Below the pieces are notes generated by a model that saw only the letters and a program-made list of their open reading frames with translations, was not told the DNA's origin and made no database searches. A stretch of DNA of 64,000 nucleotides, from assembly GCF_000821085.1 (NCBI RefSeq), contig NZ_CCXR01000001.1, forward strand, positions 2,873,001 through 2,937,000, read 5' to 3'. The translations under genes and the position numbers were made by a program. The DNA is from Bacillus sp. B-jedd. GTDB lineage: Bacteria > Bacillota > Bacilli > Bacillales > Cytobacillaceae. This document shows, one piece after another, positions 53,180 through 62,495 of this stretch (within the stretch, counting starts at the first letter, position 1; each line of letters opens with the position of its first letter).

Positions 53180-53782
53180 TTACAACTCGGCGCCCCATTT
53201 ATACAAAATCTCAACCAATTGTTTTTTTGTTTCCTCTAAAGGGCCGTTATTGTTAATGACGGCATCGGCGAGTGCCGCTTTTTTGTATAAAGGCATTTGC
53301 GAAGAAATCCTCGCCTCCGCCTCTTCTTTTGAAAAGTCATTTCTCGCCATCAGCCTACTAAGCTGGATTTCCCTGTCAACAGTGACAACTAATGTTTTAT
53401 CAGCTAGATGGACAAGATTCGATTCGAATAGCAGTGGAATATCGAGGATGACTATATGAGCCCCGGCTTCCACTGCGGCCTTTTGCTTTTCAGCCATCCG
53501 CCGCCGCACTTGCGGATGGACAATCGAATTCAATAATCGCCTCTTGGCCTCATCATTAAAAATGATTGCTCCTAGCGCGGGCCTGTCAATACCCCCATCC
53601 GGCAATAGAAGCCCCTTGCCGAATGCTGCGACAATTTCCTTGTAGGCCTGCTCCCCTGGTTCAACGGCAAGCCGGGCTTCCTGATCGGCGTCAATGACCG
53701 GTATACCCATTTCTTTGCACATATTTGAAACAGTGCTTTTGCCGCTTGCAATTCCGCCTGTCAATCCTATAATGAGTGCCAT
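53180..53782 (-). CDS. coaE: Dephospho-CoA kinase
   Basis: The product has 200 residues. P-loop GLTGGIASGKSTVS at the N-terminus, VIDADQEAR, HPQVRRRM and DIPLLFES are canonical. It phosphorylates dephospho-CoA in the last step of CoA synthesis. Last gene of the phoPR-polA-mutM-ytaF-coaE run; 18 bases after ytaF. Confidence 0.96.
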   Translation of the reverse strand: MALIIGLTGGIASGKSTVSNMCKEMGIPVIDADQEARLAVEPGEQAYKEIVAAFGKGLLLPDGGIDRPALGAIIFNDEAKRRLLNSIVHPQVRRRMAEKQKAAVEAGAHIVILDIPLLFESNLVHLADKTLVVTVDREIQLSRLMARNDFSKEEAEARISSQMPLYKKAALADAVINNNGPLEETKKQLVEILYKWGAEL

Positions 53783-53800
53783 ATCTTTTTACCTCGATCG

Positions 53801-54433
53801 TTATAATTTCCAGATTCCGATTACGATGAGCAGCATGCCTGGAAGAAAGGCGATTTTCTCGCACCAGCGCCATTTTGAAAAATAAGCGCCGCATTTTATT
53901 CCCGCGTACACAAAACCAGAGCTCATCACCGCTGCCGCTAATGAAAGGACAACCGGCGGCAAACCGATCATGGCCGCTCCTATCCCCGCTCCAAACGAAT
54001 CCAGTGACAGTGCGAGCCCCAACAGGATTGCTTCAATACCTGTAATGGTTCCCGAAAGGTCGAAGTCTGCAGAAAGAGGCTTCTTTAAAATCTTAATAAC
54101 CAGGCCCAAAGAACGGATTTCATAATTGACAATCGTTCTCTCTTCATTGCCTGATTGGCTTTCCTTTGATGGCCTGAAAAATTGATAGAGGACCCATGCC
54201 CCCAGCAAAATGAGGATTAATCCACCAGCCATCTCCGCCACCCAGCCAGGCAGCCAGGCGCTAGCCAGCTTTCCCGCCGCTACCGCGGTAAACATCGACA
54301 GCGCGGAACAACAGGCAATGATTAAAGCAGATTTCCAAGGAAGAGCCATTTTCCGCAAACCATACGTAAACCCTACACTGAAACTATCCATACTGACTGC
54401 AAATGCGAGCAGAAATACCGGAAAGTAACCCAT
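53801..54433 (-). CDS. ytaF: Sporulation membrane protein YtaF (MntP-like)
   Basis: The product has 210 residues with six membrane segments. Two inverted halves each carry a DSF motif (VSMDSFSVGFTYG and LSLDSFGAGIGAA), as in MntP/YtaF transporters. In Bacillus it is needed for normal sporulation; the ion transported is uncertain. AAGGAG eight bases before the ATG at 54433 sets the start. Between mutM and coaE as in B. subtilis. Confidence 0.92.
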   Translation of the reverse strand: MGYFPVFLLAFAVSMDSFSVGFTYGLRKMALPWKSALIIACCSALSMFTAVAAGKLASAWLPGWVAEMAGGLILILLGAWVLYQFFRPSKESQSGNEERTIVNYEIRSLGLVIKILKKPLSADFDLSGTITGIEAILLGLALSLDSFGAGIGAAMIGLPPVVLSLAAAVMSSGFVYAGIKCGAYFSKWRWCEKIAFLPGMLLIVIGIWKL

Positions 54434-54598
54434 AGCCTGACTCCTTCCTGCCAAATACTACGATAGTATATGGAAGGAAGCAGTCCCATGTTAATGCTAT
54501 AGGCAACGGACTTTTATTCAAACCGAATCCAGGTTTCCCGATAAAGCCTGCTACATAAAGAAACACTTGCCCACAAACCAAAATAACAAGCTGGCGGC

Positions 54599-55426
54599 TT
54601 AAAGCTTTTGGCAGTTAGGGCAATAGTGGGTGCCGCGTCCTCCCACTACACCTTTGGAGAGGGGGCCGCCGCATTTTTTGCATTCCTCGCCCTTACGTCC
54701 GTAAACAAGCAGGTCAAGCTGGAACATACCGATCTGCCCCTGCGAATTCACATAGGAACGGATCGTGCTTCCGCCCTTTTCCACGGCCTCGCCGAGTGTC
54801 GAGACAATTTCACTATATAATTTTGCGATCTCTTTCTCGTTAAGCGAATTAGCCAGCCGCTCGGGATGGATGCCGGACCTGAACAGTGCCTCATCTACAT
54901 AGATATTCCCAAGCCCGACTAAAATCTTCTGATCCAAGAGGGCGGTCTTCACTTTCCGGTTGGTCCTGCCAAGCCGTTCTGCTAGATGCGCTACCGTAAA
55001 CTCCTCCGAGAACGGTTCAGGGCCCAAGCCAAAGAGAGGCGGCTGTTCAAATTCCGTACCCTTCAAAAATAAATGCAATGTCCCAAACTTGCGGACGTCC
55101 CGATATCTTAATTCCGTTCCGTCCTCAAATTTGAAGATCGCATGTGTATGCTTGTCCACCGGATCAGCTGCATCGGATACCGAATATTTTCCTTCCATGC
55201 GCAGATGGGAAATGAGGGCAAAATCCTCGGTATAAAAAATGAGGAATTTCCCCCGCCTCCCAATTGCCAGGAAACTTTGTCCCTTCAACGCATCGGTAAA
55301 CTGGGCTGTATCAACCGGATTTTTCACCATTTTTGGCCAAAAGACCGATACGCTGCTGATTCTTTTTCCAATGAGGAGCTGCTCAAGTGTCCTTCTTACC
55401 GTTTCTACCTCAGGAAGTTCCGGCAT
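54599..55426 (-). CDS. mutM: Formamidopyrimidine-DNA glycosylase
   Basis: The product has 275 residues. N-terminal MPELPEVETVRR with catalytic Pro and Glu, a helix-two-turn-helix (LVGLGNIYVDEALFRSGIHP) and the zinc finger CKKCGGPLSKGVVGGRGTHY then CPNCQK are complete. It removes 8-oxoguanine and related lesions. It follows polA by 30 bases. Confidence 0.97.
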   Translation of the reverse strand: MPELPEVETVRRTLEQLLIGKRISSVSVFWPKMVKNPVDTAQFTDALKGQSFLAIGRRGKFLIFYTEDFALISHLRMEGKYSVSDAADPVDKHTHAIFKFEDGTELRYRDVRKFGTLHLFLKGTEFEQPPLFGLGPEPFSEEFTVAHLAERLGRTNRKVKTALLDQKILVGLGNIYVDEALFRSGIHPERLANSLNEKEIAKLYSEIVSTLGEAVEKGGSTIRSYVNSQGQIGMFQLDLLVYGRKGEECKKCGGPLSKGVVGGRGTHYCPNCQKL

Positions 55427-55456
55427 AGCCAGCCCCCCTTTCTAATCAAAAATAAA

Positions 55457-58096
55457 CTATTTTGCGTCGTACCACGTTGGTCCGTACGAGTAATCAACCA
55501 TTAATGGAACCTTTAATTCAAGCGCATTTTCCATTATTTCAGGAACAAGCTTTTCCAGCTTCTCCACTTCATCCTTCGGCGCTTCAAAAATCAGTTCATC
55601 ATGCACCTGAAGAAGAAGCCTTGAACGCAATCCGTTGCTTTTCAATGCATCGGCCATATCAATCATTGCCTTTTTGATAATATCCGCCGCGCTTCCCTGG
55701 ATTGGCGTATTCATCGCTGTCCGCTCGGCAAAGCTTCGCAAGTTAAAGTTTCTGCTTGTAATTTCCGGGATGTATCTTCTTCTTTGCATCAGGGTTGTCA
55801 CAAATCCCTGCTGCTTGGCGACCTTAATAATATCATCCATATAATCCTTCACGCCCGGATAGCTGTCCAGGTATCTTTCAATAAATCGGCCAGCCTCCTT
55901 CCTGGTGATGCCAAGGCTTTGAGAAAGCCCGAAATCGCTTATTCCATATACAATCCCGAAATTAACTGCCTTTGCATGGCGCCTCATATTTGAGGTGACC
56001 TCATCGGCATCAACGTGGAAGACTGCCATTGCCGTTTTTGTATGGATATCCTCACCTTCGCGGAAAGCCTCTATCAATTTTTCATCATTGGCAATATGGG
56101 CAAGTACCCTTAATTCAATCTGCGAGTAGTCGGCAGCGAAAATGACCCAGTCCTCTTCCGAAGGGATGAAGGCTTGTCTAATTTTCCGGCCTTCCTCCAG
56201 TCTGATGGGGATATTCTGGAGATTTGGATCAGTTGAACTGAGCCGCCCTGTCGCGGTGAGCGCCTGGTTGAATCTCGTGTGCACTTTATCCGTTTCCGGA
56301 TCCACAACCTTCAGCAGCCCTTCGATATAGGTGGATTGCAGTTTTCCGAGCTGTCTGTAGTCCAGAATCAAACGGATAATTTCGTGGTCATCCGCAAGTT
56401 TTTCAAGGACATCAGCCGAAGTGGAATAACCTGTTTTCGTCTTCTTGCCGGAGGGCAGCCCCAATTTCTCAAAAAGGATGGCCCCAAGCTGTTTCGGTGA
56501 ATTTATATTGAACTTTTCGCCAGCTTTTTCATGGATTTGCTCTTCAATTATGGCAAGCTTCTCTTGAAGCTCGCTCCCCATTGTTTTCAGCCGCTGGATA
56601 TCCACTTTAATTCCGGTGGATTCCATATCGGCCAGCACGAGCGTTAATGGCATTTCCAGCTCTGTAAACAGCTCAAATTGGCTGTTTTCCCGTAGATCTT
56701 TTTCAAGAAGGGGCTTTAACTCACTGATTGAAATAGCCTTCCTGACAAGATGCCTTCCCAACTCGGGCTCTGCAGGTACCTTTCTCTTGGCCCCGCGTCC
56801 ATAAAACGCATCGTCCGCTTGGACATTCCGGAGCCCATATTTTTTTTCTATTGTTGAAAGGTCATCTATATTGGCTGCGGGATCAATAATATAGGATGCG
56901 ATAAATACATCAAATGAAACCCCTGCCAAATGGATGCCGCGCCTTCTTAAGGCAACCTCGGAGGCTTTTGCATCATAAACAACCTTTTCTTTCGTTTCAT
57001 CCTCAGCCCACTTTTTGAAAGCATCCGATTCAAGTGCGAGCGATACAGGGAAGTAGTACTGCCCCTTTTCGCTCACAACCGCAAATCCGATTATGTCTGC
57101 GTAATAATAATTATCCTCCAAAATCTCAACATAGAGGGATGTCTCGCCGCTAAACATTTCCTCCGTAATTTCCTCAGGTACACTAAACTCAATATCATCG
57201 AGTTCTGTTTCTGTTTCTGGAGAAGGCCCATCACCGCCAAATTTATCGAGCAGGGAGTTGAAGCCTAGCTCCTTAAAGAGCGAAAGGACTTTCTCCCTGT
57301 CGAACCCTTCATAGGAAATATTGCCGAGGTCCACCTCAATAGGCGCTTCCCTTGTAATCGTTGCAAGCTCCTTGCTCATGACTGCCTGTTCCTTGAACTG
57401 CTCGAGTTTTTCCCGAAGCTTCTGTCCGCTTACTTTATCGGTTGATTGGAGAAGATTCTCGAGTGTCTCGAACTCTTTCAAAAGCTTGATCGCCGTTTTC
57501 TCACCAACCCCCGGAACTCCGGGGATATTATCGGACGCATCCCCCATCAAGCCTTTCATATCAATGATTTGCCATGGTTCCAGTCCATACTTTTCCTTTA
57601 TATGTTCAGGGGTGTACTCCTCAATGTCAGTAATACCTTTCCTTGTGATCCCCACAGTAGTCCTGTCGGAGGAAAGCTGCGTCAAATCCTTATCACCGGA
57701 AATGACCCTCACCTCAAAGCCGTCTTTTTCGGCCTGGAGGGACAGGGTGCCAATTATGTCATCCGCTTCATAATTTTCAAGTTCGTATCTAGGAATTTGA
57801 TATGCATCCAATAGTTCGCGAATGAAAGGGAACTGCTCAGACAATTCGGGCGGAGTTTTTTGCCTTCCCCCTTTATACTCACTGAATGTCTTATGCCTGA
57901 ACGTTGTTTTTCCGGCGTCGAATGCAACCAGCATATGAGTCGGTTTTTCATCCTCAAGAATCCTCATCAGCATCATCGTAAAACCGTAAACGGCATTCGT
58001 ATGGATGCCTTTATCATTGTTGAGGAGCGGCAGGGCAAAGAAAGCGCGGTAGGCAATACTGTTCCCGTCTATTAACACAAGCTTTTTCTTTTCCAA
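55457..58096 (-). CDS. polA: DNA polymerase I
   Basis: The product has 879 residues. N-terminal 5'-3' exonuclease (LIDGNSIAYRAFFALP, ADDIIGTLS, GVPGVGEKTAIKLL), a middle domain of the proofreading fold without the usual acidic triad, and the polymerase domain with motif A DYSQIELRVLAHI, motif B RRHAKAVNFGIVYG and motif C LLQVHDELIFE. It processes Okazaki fragments and fills repair gaps. Bacillus enzymes lack proofreading, consistent with this sequence. Confidence 0.97.
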   Translation of the reverse strand: MEKKKLVLIDGNSIAYRAFFALPLLNNDKGIHTNAVYGFTMMLMRILEDEKPTHMLVAFDAGKTTFRHKTFSEYKGGRQKTPPELSEQFPFIRELLDAYQIPRYELENYEADDIIGTLSLQAEKDGFEVRVISGDKDLTQLSSDRTTVGITRKGITDIEEYTPEHIKEKYGLEPWQIIDMKGLMGDASDNIPGVPGVGEKTAIKLLKEFETLENLLQSTDKVSGQKLREKLEQFKEQAVMSKELATITREAPIEVDLGNISYEGFDREKVLSLFKELGFNSLLDKFGGDGPSPETETELDDIEFSVPEEITEEMFSGETSLYVEILEDNYYYADIIGFAVVSEKGQYYFPVSLALESDAFKKWAEDETKEKVVYDAKASEVALRRRGIHLAGVSFDVFIASYIIDPAANIDDLSTIEKKYGLRNVQADDAFYGRGAKRKVPAEPELGRHLVRKAISISELKPLLEKDLRENSQFELFTELEMPLTLVLADMESTGIKVDIQRLKTMGSELQEKLAIIEEQIHEKAGEKFNINSPKQLGAILFEKLGLPSGKKTKTGYSTSADVLEKLADDHEIIRLILDYRQLGKLQSTYIEGLLKVVDPETDKVHTRFNQALTATGRLSSTDPNLQNIPIRLEEGRKIRQAFIPSEEDWVIFAADYSQIELRVLAHIANDEKLIEAFREGEDIHTKTAMAVFHVDADEVTSNMRRHAKAVNFGIVYGISDFGLSQSLGITRKEAGRFIERYLDSYPGVKDYMDDIIKVAKQQGFVTTLMQRRRYIPEITSRNFNLRSFAERTAMNTPIQGSAADIIKKAMIDMADALKSNGLRSRLLLQVHDELIFEAPKDEVEKLEKLVPEIMENALELKVPLMVDYSYGPTWYDAK

Positions 58097-58162
58097 ATTT
58101 CATCCTCCTGTTCTTTGCAAAACCAGGCCGGTTCCGGTCATACAGCTTTTGCAGAAGTGTTC

Positions 58163-59932
58163 TTAAAAGCGATTTTTAGGCTTCCCCCGAAAGGATTTCC
58201 TGAATTCGAGGATGAACTCGGTTCCTTCACCCGGGGTGCTCTTCACTTTAATTTTGCCTCGGTGGGCCTCGACTATATGCTTCACAATCGCGAGGCCAAG
58301 TCCCGTTCCTCCTGAGTTCCTGCTGCGGGCCTTATCAACGCGGTAAAAGCGCTCAAAAATCCTCGGAAGCTCTTCTTTCTCTATTCCAATCCCCGTATCT
58401 TTCACTGAAACACGGATGCGTTTTCCGGCATCCTTCATTTTCAGTGTCACCTTGCCACCGACAGGTGTATAGGCAATCGCATTGGTTAGCAAGTTTAGGA
58501 CAACCTGCCTTAGCCTGAATGAGTCTCCTTCCATCTCAAGATGATCAGAATCGGATTCAAGTTCGAGAAGGATATTCTTCTCTGTAGCTTTTCCATCCAC
58601 GATTTTTACAAGTTCCTTGAGCATCGCGGATAAATCGAAGTGAGAAATATCAAGCCTGAAATTCTGCTGTTCGATCTTTGAGAGCTCGAGGAGATCTTGA
58701 ATGAGCCTTTGCAGCCTGTCACTTTCTTTCAAAATGATAGTCAGGAACTCTGTCAAAGCCTCCTCATCCTTCATCGCTCCATCCAGCAATGTTTCTGCGA
58801 ATCCTTTAATGGAGGTGACAGGCGTTTTTAGTTCGTGCGATACATTCGCAACAAAATCCTTCCTGACCTGTTCCAGTTTTTTTAGTTCGGTTATATCGTG
58901 GAAAACTAGCAAAACACCTTTCCACACATTATTTGTTCCAATAATCGGTAAAGTTGAAACATCAAAATATCTGCGCTCGTAGGAAACTGGCAGGATGAGC
59001 TGTTTCCGCTGCTTTTGTTCGGTCATGAATATTTCTTCAATCATTTCCCTTACTTCAAGAAACGGAATCGCTTCATAATATGGCTTATCCAAAAGGTCGT
59101 CTGAATCTATCTCGAACAATTCCTTATAGCCTTTATTAATCAAATTGATATAGCCGCGGCTGTCAATAAGTGCCAGTCCGCTACCGATGTTCTCGATTAA
59201 CGCGGCAAGCCGTTCCTGTTGCACATCACGGGTTTTCTCCAGCTCCTCTAAATTCCTGGCGAGCGTATTGATGGAAGTGCTTAAAAGCCCGGTTTCATCC
59301 CTTCGGTCGGTCACATACGTACGAGCCCGGTAATTGCCTTTTGCCAATTCAAGCGCAACATTTGCTGCCGATTCAATAGGTTTCGCATAACGCCCTGTAA
59401 TCCGCATGCTAATCAGGATAATAATGCCAAGGGCTAATCCAAGGCTGATGAAAAGGAGCCACCAAATTTTCTTATACGCATCTTTAATCTGGCTTGATGT
59501 CAGACTTAAAAATAAATAGCCTTCTATCTCCCCGTCTTTCTTGATTTCAGTCCAGTAATAATGGACTTCCTGCCCATCCCCCAATTTAAAAATCCGCTTT
59601 TTCTTGCCGGAAGCCAGTTCAGATTTCAAATCGACTGGGTCTCCCAGCCTTTCCTGAGTGGAGTATTGGATAGTCCCATTTGTATCAGCCAAAATGATTC
59701 CCGCCCCAAGACGCTGGCTGAACTTTCCGAGTTCTACCCGGTCAGCTTCCGCCAGCCCGCCATAATCCTCGATGTACATTCGGATCAGGCTGCTTTCTTT
59801 TTCCAGCCTCTCATAAAAGGAGTCTAGATAATAATTTTTAAAAAGCTGACCGAGAAGGATGCCAAGTCCAAGCAGGACGCCGACAATGAGGAGAACCATG
59901 GCGATTAGGAGCCTTGTCCTGTATTTTGTCAT
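58163..59932 (-). CDS. phoR: Phosphate sensor histidine kinase PhoR
   Basis: The product has 589 residues. Membrane helix 1 (LLIAMVLLIVGVLLGLGILL), an extracytoplasmic sensor of about 120 residues, membrane helix 2 (WWLLFISLGLALGIIILISM), HAMP, PAS (ENIGSGLALIDSRGYINLIN), then HisKA with FVANVSHELKTPVTSIKGF and the ATPase (NLLTNAIAYTPVGG, GGTGLGLAIVKHIVEAH). It phosphorylates PhoP. The start overlaps the phoP stop as ATGA. Confidence 0.94.
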   Translation of the reverse strand: MTKYRTRLLIAMVLLIVGVLLGLGILLGQLFKNYYLDSFYERLEKESSLIRMYIEDYGGLAEADRVELGKFSQRLGAGIILADTNGTIQYSTQERLGDPVDLKSELASGKKKRIFKLGDGQEVHYYWTEIKKDGEIEGYLFLSLTSSQIKDAYKKIWWLLFISLGLALGIIILISMRITGRYAKPIESAANVALELAKGNYRARTYVTDRRDETGLLSTSINTLARNLEELEKTRDVQQERLAALIENIGSGLALIDSRGYINLINKGYKELFEIDSDDLLDKPYYEAIPFLEVREMIEEIFMTEQKQRKQLILPVSYERRYFDVSTLPIIGTNNVWKGVLLVFHDITELKKLEQVRKDFVANVSHELKTPVTSIKGFAETLLDGAMKDEEALTEFLTIILKESDRLQRLIQDLLELSKIEQQNFRLDISHFDLSAMLKELVKIVDGKATEKNILLELESDSDHLEMEGDSFRLRQVVLNLLTNAIAYTPVGGKVTLKMKDAGKRIRVSVKDTGIGIEKEELPRIFERFYRVDKARSRNSGGTGLGLAIVKHIVEAHRGKIKVKSTPGEGTEFILEFRKSFRGKPKNRF

Positions 59933-60645
59933 TCCCCTTTTGGATCCTCCATTTTATAGCCCAATCCGCGGATGGTTTTTATATAATCGGGTTTTTTTGT
60001 ATCCTGTTCAATTTTTTCTCTTAAATGGGATATATGTACATCAACAATCCTTGTATCGCCTGCAAAATCATAATTCCATACCGTGCTGAGAAGCTGGTCC
60101 CTTGTCAGTACACGGTTTTTGTTTTGCGCAAGGCAATTCAGAAGTTCAAATTCCTTTAATGTTAACGTAAGGAGTCCGCCTTTAAAGAATGCTTCGAATC
60201 TTTCGGGATAAATCCTTAAGTCTCCGATGACGATCGCTTCTTCTTCCTCCGGCTCAACAAGCTGCTTTTCCTGGTATTGTTCCGTCCTGCGGAGAATCGC
60301 CTTTACCCGGGCGAGTACCTCACGCGGGCTAAACGGCTTAACCATATAATCATCGGCACCAAGCTCGAGCCCTAATATTTTATCGAGTTCGTCATCCTTT
60401 GCTGTAAGCATCAGAATCGGAATCATGACCTTTTGCTGGCGGAGCCGCTTGCAAACTTCGATGCCGTCAATACCTGGAAGCATGAGATCCAGAATGATCA
60501 TATCAGGGCTCTCATCGATTGCCCTCCTCTTCCCTTCCTCACCATCCATCGCGGTAAGGACTTCATAACCGCCCTGCTCCAGATTATACTTCAGCAAGGT
60601 TACAATCGATTGTTCATCATCCACTACAAGAACTTTTTTCTTCAT
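59929..60645 (-). CDS. phoP: Phosphate response regulator PhoP
   Basis: The product has 238 residues. Receiver domain (VLVVDDEQSIVTLLKYNL, phospho-acceptor Asp in MIILDLMLPGIDG, MLTAKDD, Lys in YMVKPFSPRE) and an OmpR-type winged helix (LTLKEFELLNCLAQNKNRVL, RIVDVHISHLREKIEQD). It controls the phosphate starvation regulon. Forms the phoP-phoR pair with four-base overlap. Confidence 0.95.
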   Translation of the reverse strand: MKKKVLVVDDEQSIVTLLKYNLEQGGYEVLTAMDGEEGKRRAIDESPDMIILDLMLPGIDGIEVCKRLRQQKVMIPILMLTAKDDELDKILGLELGADDYMVKPFSPREVLARVKAILRRTEQYQEKQLVEPEEEEAIVIGDLRIYPERFEAFFKGGLLTLTLKEFELLNCLAQNKNRVLTRDQLLSTVWNYDFAGDTRIVDVHISHLREKIEQDTKKPDYIKTIRGLGYKMEDPKGE

Positions 60646-60730
60646 ACCAGACCTCCGGAAATAAGTTGAACCCCACGTTTTATTGCTCCCCTATCTATAC
60701 TATAGCATACTATTTTTGCCTTCAAGAATA

Positions 60731-60756
60731 GAAGAAGGGCAGCCGAAGCTGCCCCT
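60731..60756 (-). terminator. Hairpin after the MaoC-like gene
   Basis: GGGGCAGC pairs with GCTGCCC around TTCG, followed by a mixed TTCTTCTATT on the minus strand. Confidence 0.65.
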
Positions 60757-61231
60757 AAAAGTTTTCAAGTGCACTGCCATCCATTTCTTTAAGCCGATGG
60801 GGAGGACAGACCTTCAATTTTCCGCTGACGACGATTTGTCCGTTTCCTTCTGTTCCTTCGACAGCGATAAAAACAGCGTGGTTTTTCTTGTCCACTTCTA
60901 TCACTTCGAGGAGGAAATCCACTGTCCCATAATGGTAAACGGGTTTCGGGAATTCAAGATCCTGTGCCATCACATGGCTGCCGGGCCCCGGGAGGTATTT
61001 TGAAATGGCGGAAGTGATGATGCCCACTAGCATGAACGAAGGGACAACAGGTTTTCCAAATGGGGTTTGCGAAGCGTAATCATGCTGGATATACAATGGA
61101 TTCGCATCATTGGTCAGTCCAAGATACAGCAATAAATCCCTGTCTTCGATTTTCTCGGTCAGGGCCAGTTTTTCCCCCACCGAAATTTCCTCTATCCTTC
61201 TGCCTAGCTTTCTTTTTTTTCCTAAAAGCAT
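60755..61231 (-). CDS. MaoC-like hotdog dehydratase
   Basis: The product has 158 residues. The R-hydratase/MaoC motif is seen in LTNDANPLYIQHDYASQTPF, followed by GKPVVPSFMLVGIITSAISK and VHYGTVDFLLEV-type strands. It probably hydrates or binds enoyl-CoA esters; the true substrate is unknown. GGGGG before the ATG at 61231 gives the start (frame opens 61249). It lies between mdh and phoP in many Bacillaceae, though not obviously in B. subtilis. Confidence 0.8.
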   Translation of the reverse strand: MLLGKKRKLGRRIEEISVGEKLALTEKIEDRDLLLYLGLTNDANPLYIQHDYASQTPFGKPVVPSFMLVGIITSAISKYLPGPGSHVMAQDLEFPKPVYHYGTVDFLLEVIEVDKKNHAVFIAVEGTEGNGQIVVSGKLKVCPPHRLKEMDGSALENF

Positions 61232-61262
61232 GGTCTGCACCCCCTGCATAGCCTTTTATTAT

Positions 61263-61449
61263 AAGGCTTTGTTATCCTTGATTGCTGATTTCCACTCCGG
61301 GGACATGCTTTCCGCGGGGCGGACCGTGGAGCCTCCTCGGCGTCCTAGACGCCTGCGGGGTCTCCACGTGCCGCTTCATCCCGCCGGAGTCAGTCCCCTC
61401 CGTTCCAATCAGCTTCATTGATAATCAAAAATTAGCTTTAACTGAGCCT
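61263..61449. mobile_element. MITE-like repeat copy R3 between mdh and the MaoC-like gene
   Basis: 187 bp, bounded by AAGGCTTTGTTA and, inverted, AGGCTCAGTTAAAG. The centre is a long imperfect palindrome (GGAGCCTCCTCGGCG, GACGCCTGCGGGGTCTCC). It is the shortest and apparently intact copy, in opposite orientation to R2. Confidence 0.8.
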
Positions 61450-61472
61450 ATTATAAAAAAATGGATATAGGC

Positions 61473-61505
61473 AAAAATTCGGGGGATATTCCCCCGAATT
61501 TTTCC
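61473..61505 (-). terminator. Terminator after mdh
   Basis: AAATTCGGGGGA and its complement around ATA form a 12-bp stem (AATTCGGGGG/CCCCCGAATT) with TTT on the minus side. Confidence 0.85.
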
Positions 61506-61511
61506 TGGCTT

Positions 61512-62450
61512 TTATGCGAGTACTGCCATTACGCTGCGGACTGATTCGGCAGACCTGTCAAGGGCAGCTTTTTCATCCTCTCTCAATTCTAGCTCAATGA
61601 TCTTTTCAATACCATTGGCCCCCAGAATAGTCGGAACCCCCAGATAGATGCCTTCATAGCCATATTCACCTTCGAGATAGGCAATTGACGGCAGGACTCG
61701 ACGCTGGTCCTTCAGGATGGCTTCACACATTTGGACAAGAGACGCTGCAGGCGCATAATAGGCGCTGCCATTGCCAAGCAGGTTGACAATTTCGCCTCCG
61801 CCTTTTCGTGTGCGCTCAACAATTGCTTCAAGGCGGTCCTTTGGGAGGAGGGCCTCTAGCGGAATCCCTCCGGCATAGGAATAGCGTATAAGTGGAACCA
61901 TGTCATCCCCATGTCCGCCAAGTACGAAACCGGTAATGTCTTTAACAGACAAATTCAATTCCTGTGCAATAAATGTACGGAACCTTGCCGTATCAAGGAC
62001 CCCTGATTGGCCGATGACACGGTTTTTAGGAAATCCGCTTTCTTTGAAAACCGTATACGTCATTGCGTCCACCGGATTTGTCAGGACAACAATGAAGCAG
62101 TCGGGGGAATACTTTACAACTTCTTGTGCAACACTCTTCATGATTTTCTGGTTAGTCTGGACAAGGTCATCCCGGCTCATCCCCGGTTTGCGGGCGATGC
62201 CCGCTGTAATAACGATAATATCGGAGTCCTTCGTATCCTCATAACTGGCTGTACCCGTCACATTGGCATCGAATCCCTGTACAGGACCTGCCTGAAGCAT
62301 GTCGAGGGCTTTCCCTTTAGTCGGATTTTCCATTTGCGGTATATCGACAAGTACGACGTCCCCTAGCTCTTTCTGGGCAAGAAGGAAAGCGGTGGTCGCA
62401 CCCGTGAATCCTCCGCCAATCACTGAAATTTTTTTGCGCTTCAAAGTCAT
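61512..62450 (-). CDS. mdh: Malate dehydrogenase
   Basis: The product has 312 residues. LDH-like type: [40 protein letters not shown] with substrate-binding Arg, [12 protein letters not shown], and catalytic His in [11 protein letters not shown]. It oxidises malate with NAD. GGGGGG precedes the ATG at 62450 (frame opens 62480). Follows icd by 45 bases in citZ-icd-mdh. Confidence 0.97.
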   Translation of the reverse strand: MTLKRKKISVIGGGFTGATTAFLLAQKELGDVVLVDIPQMENPTKGKALDMLQAGPVQGFDANVTGTASYEDTKDSDIIVITAGIARKPGMSRDDLVQTNQKIMKSVAQEVVKYSPDCFIVVLTNPVDAMTYTVFKESGFPKNRVIGQSGVLDTARFRTFIAQELNLSVKDITGFVLGGHGDDMVPLIRYSYAGGIPLEALLPKDRLEAIVERTRKGGGEIVNLLGNGSAYYAPAASLVQMCEAILKDQRRVLPSIAYLEGEYGYEGIYLGVPTILGANGIEKIIELELREDEKAALDRSAESVRSVMAVLA

Positions 62451-62495
62451 TGCTGGTTCCCCCCTGGGTTTGGATTTCAATTTAGCACGCCTTTA

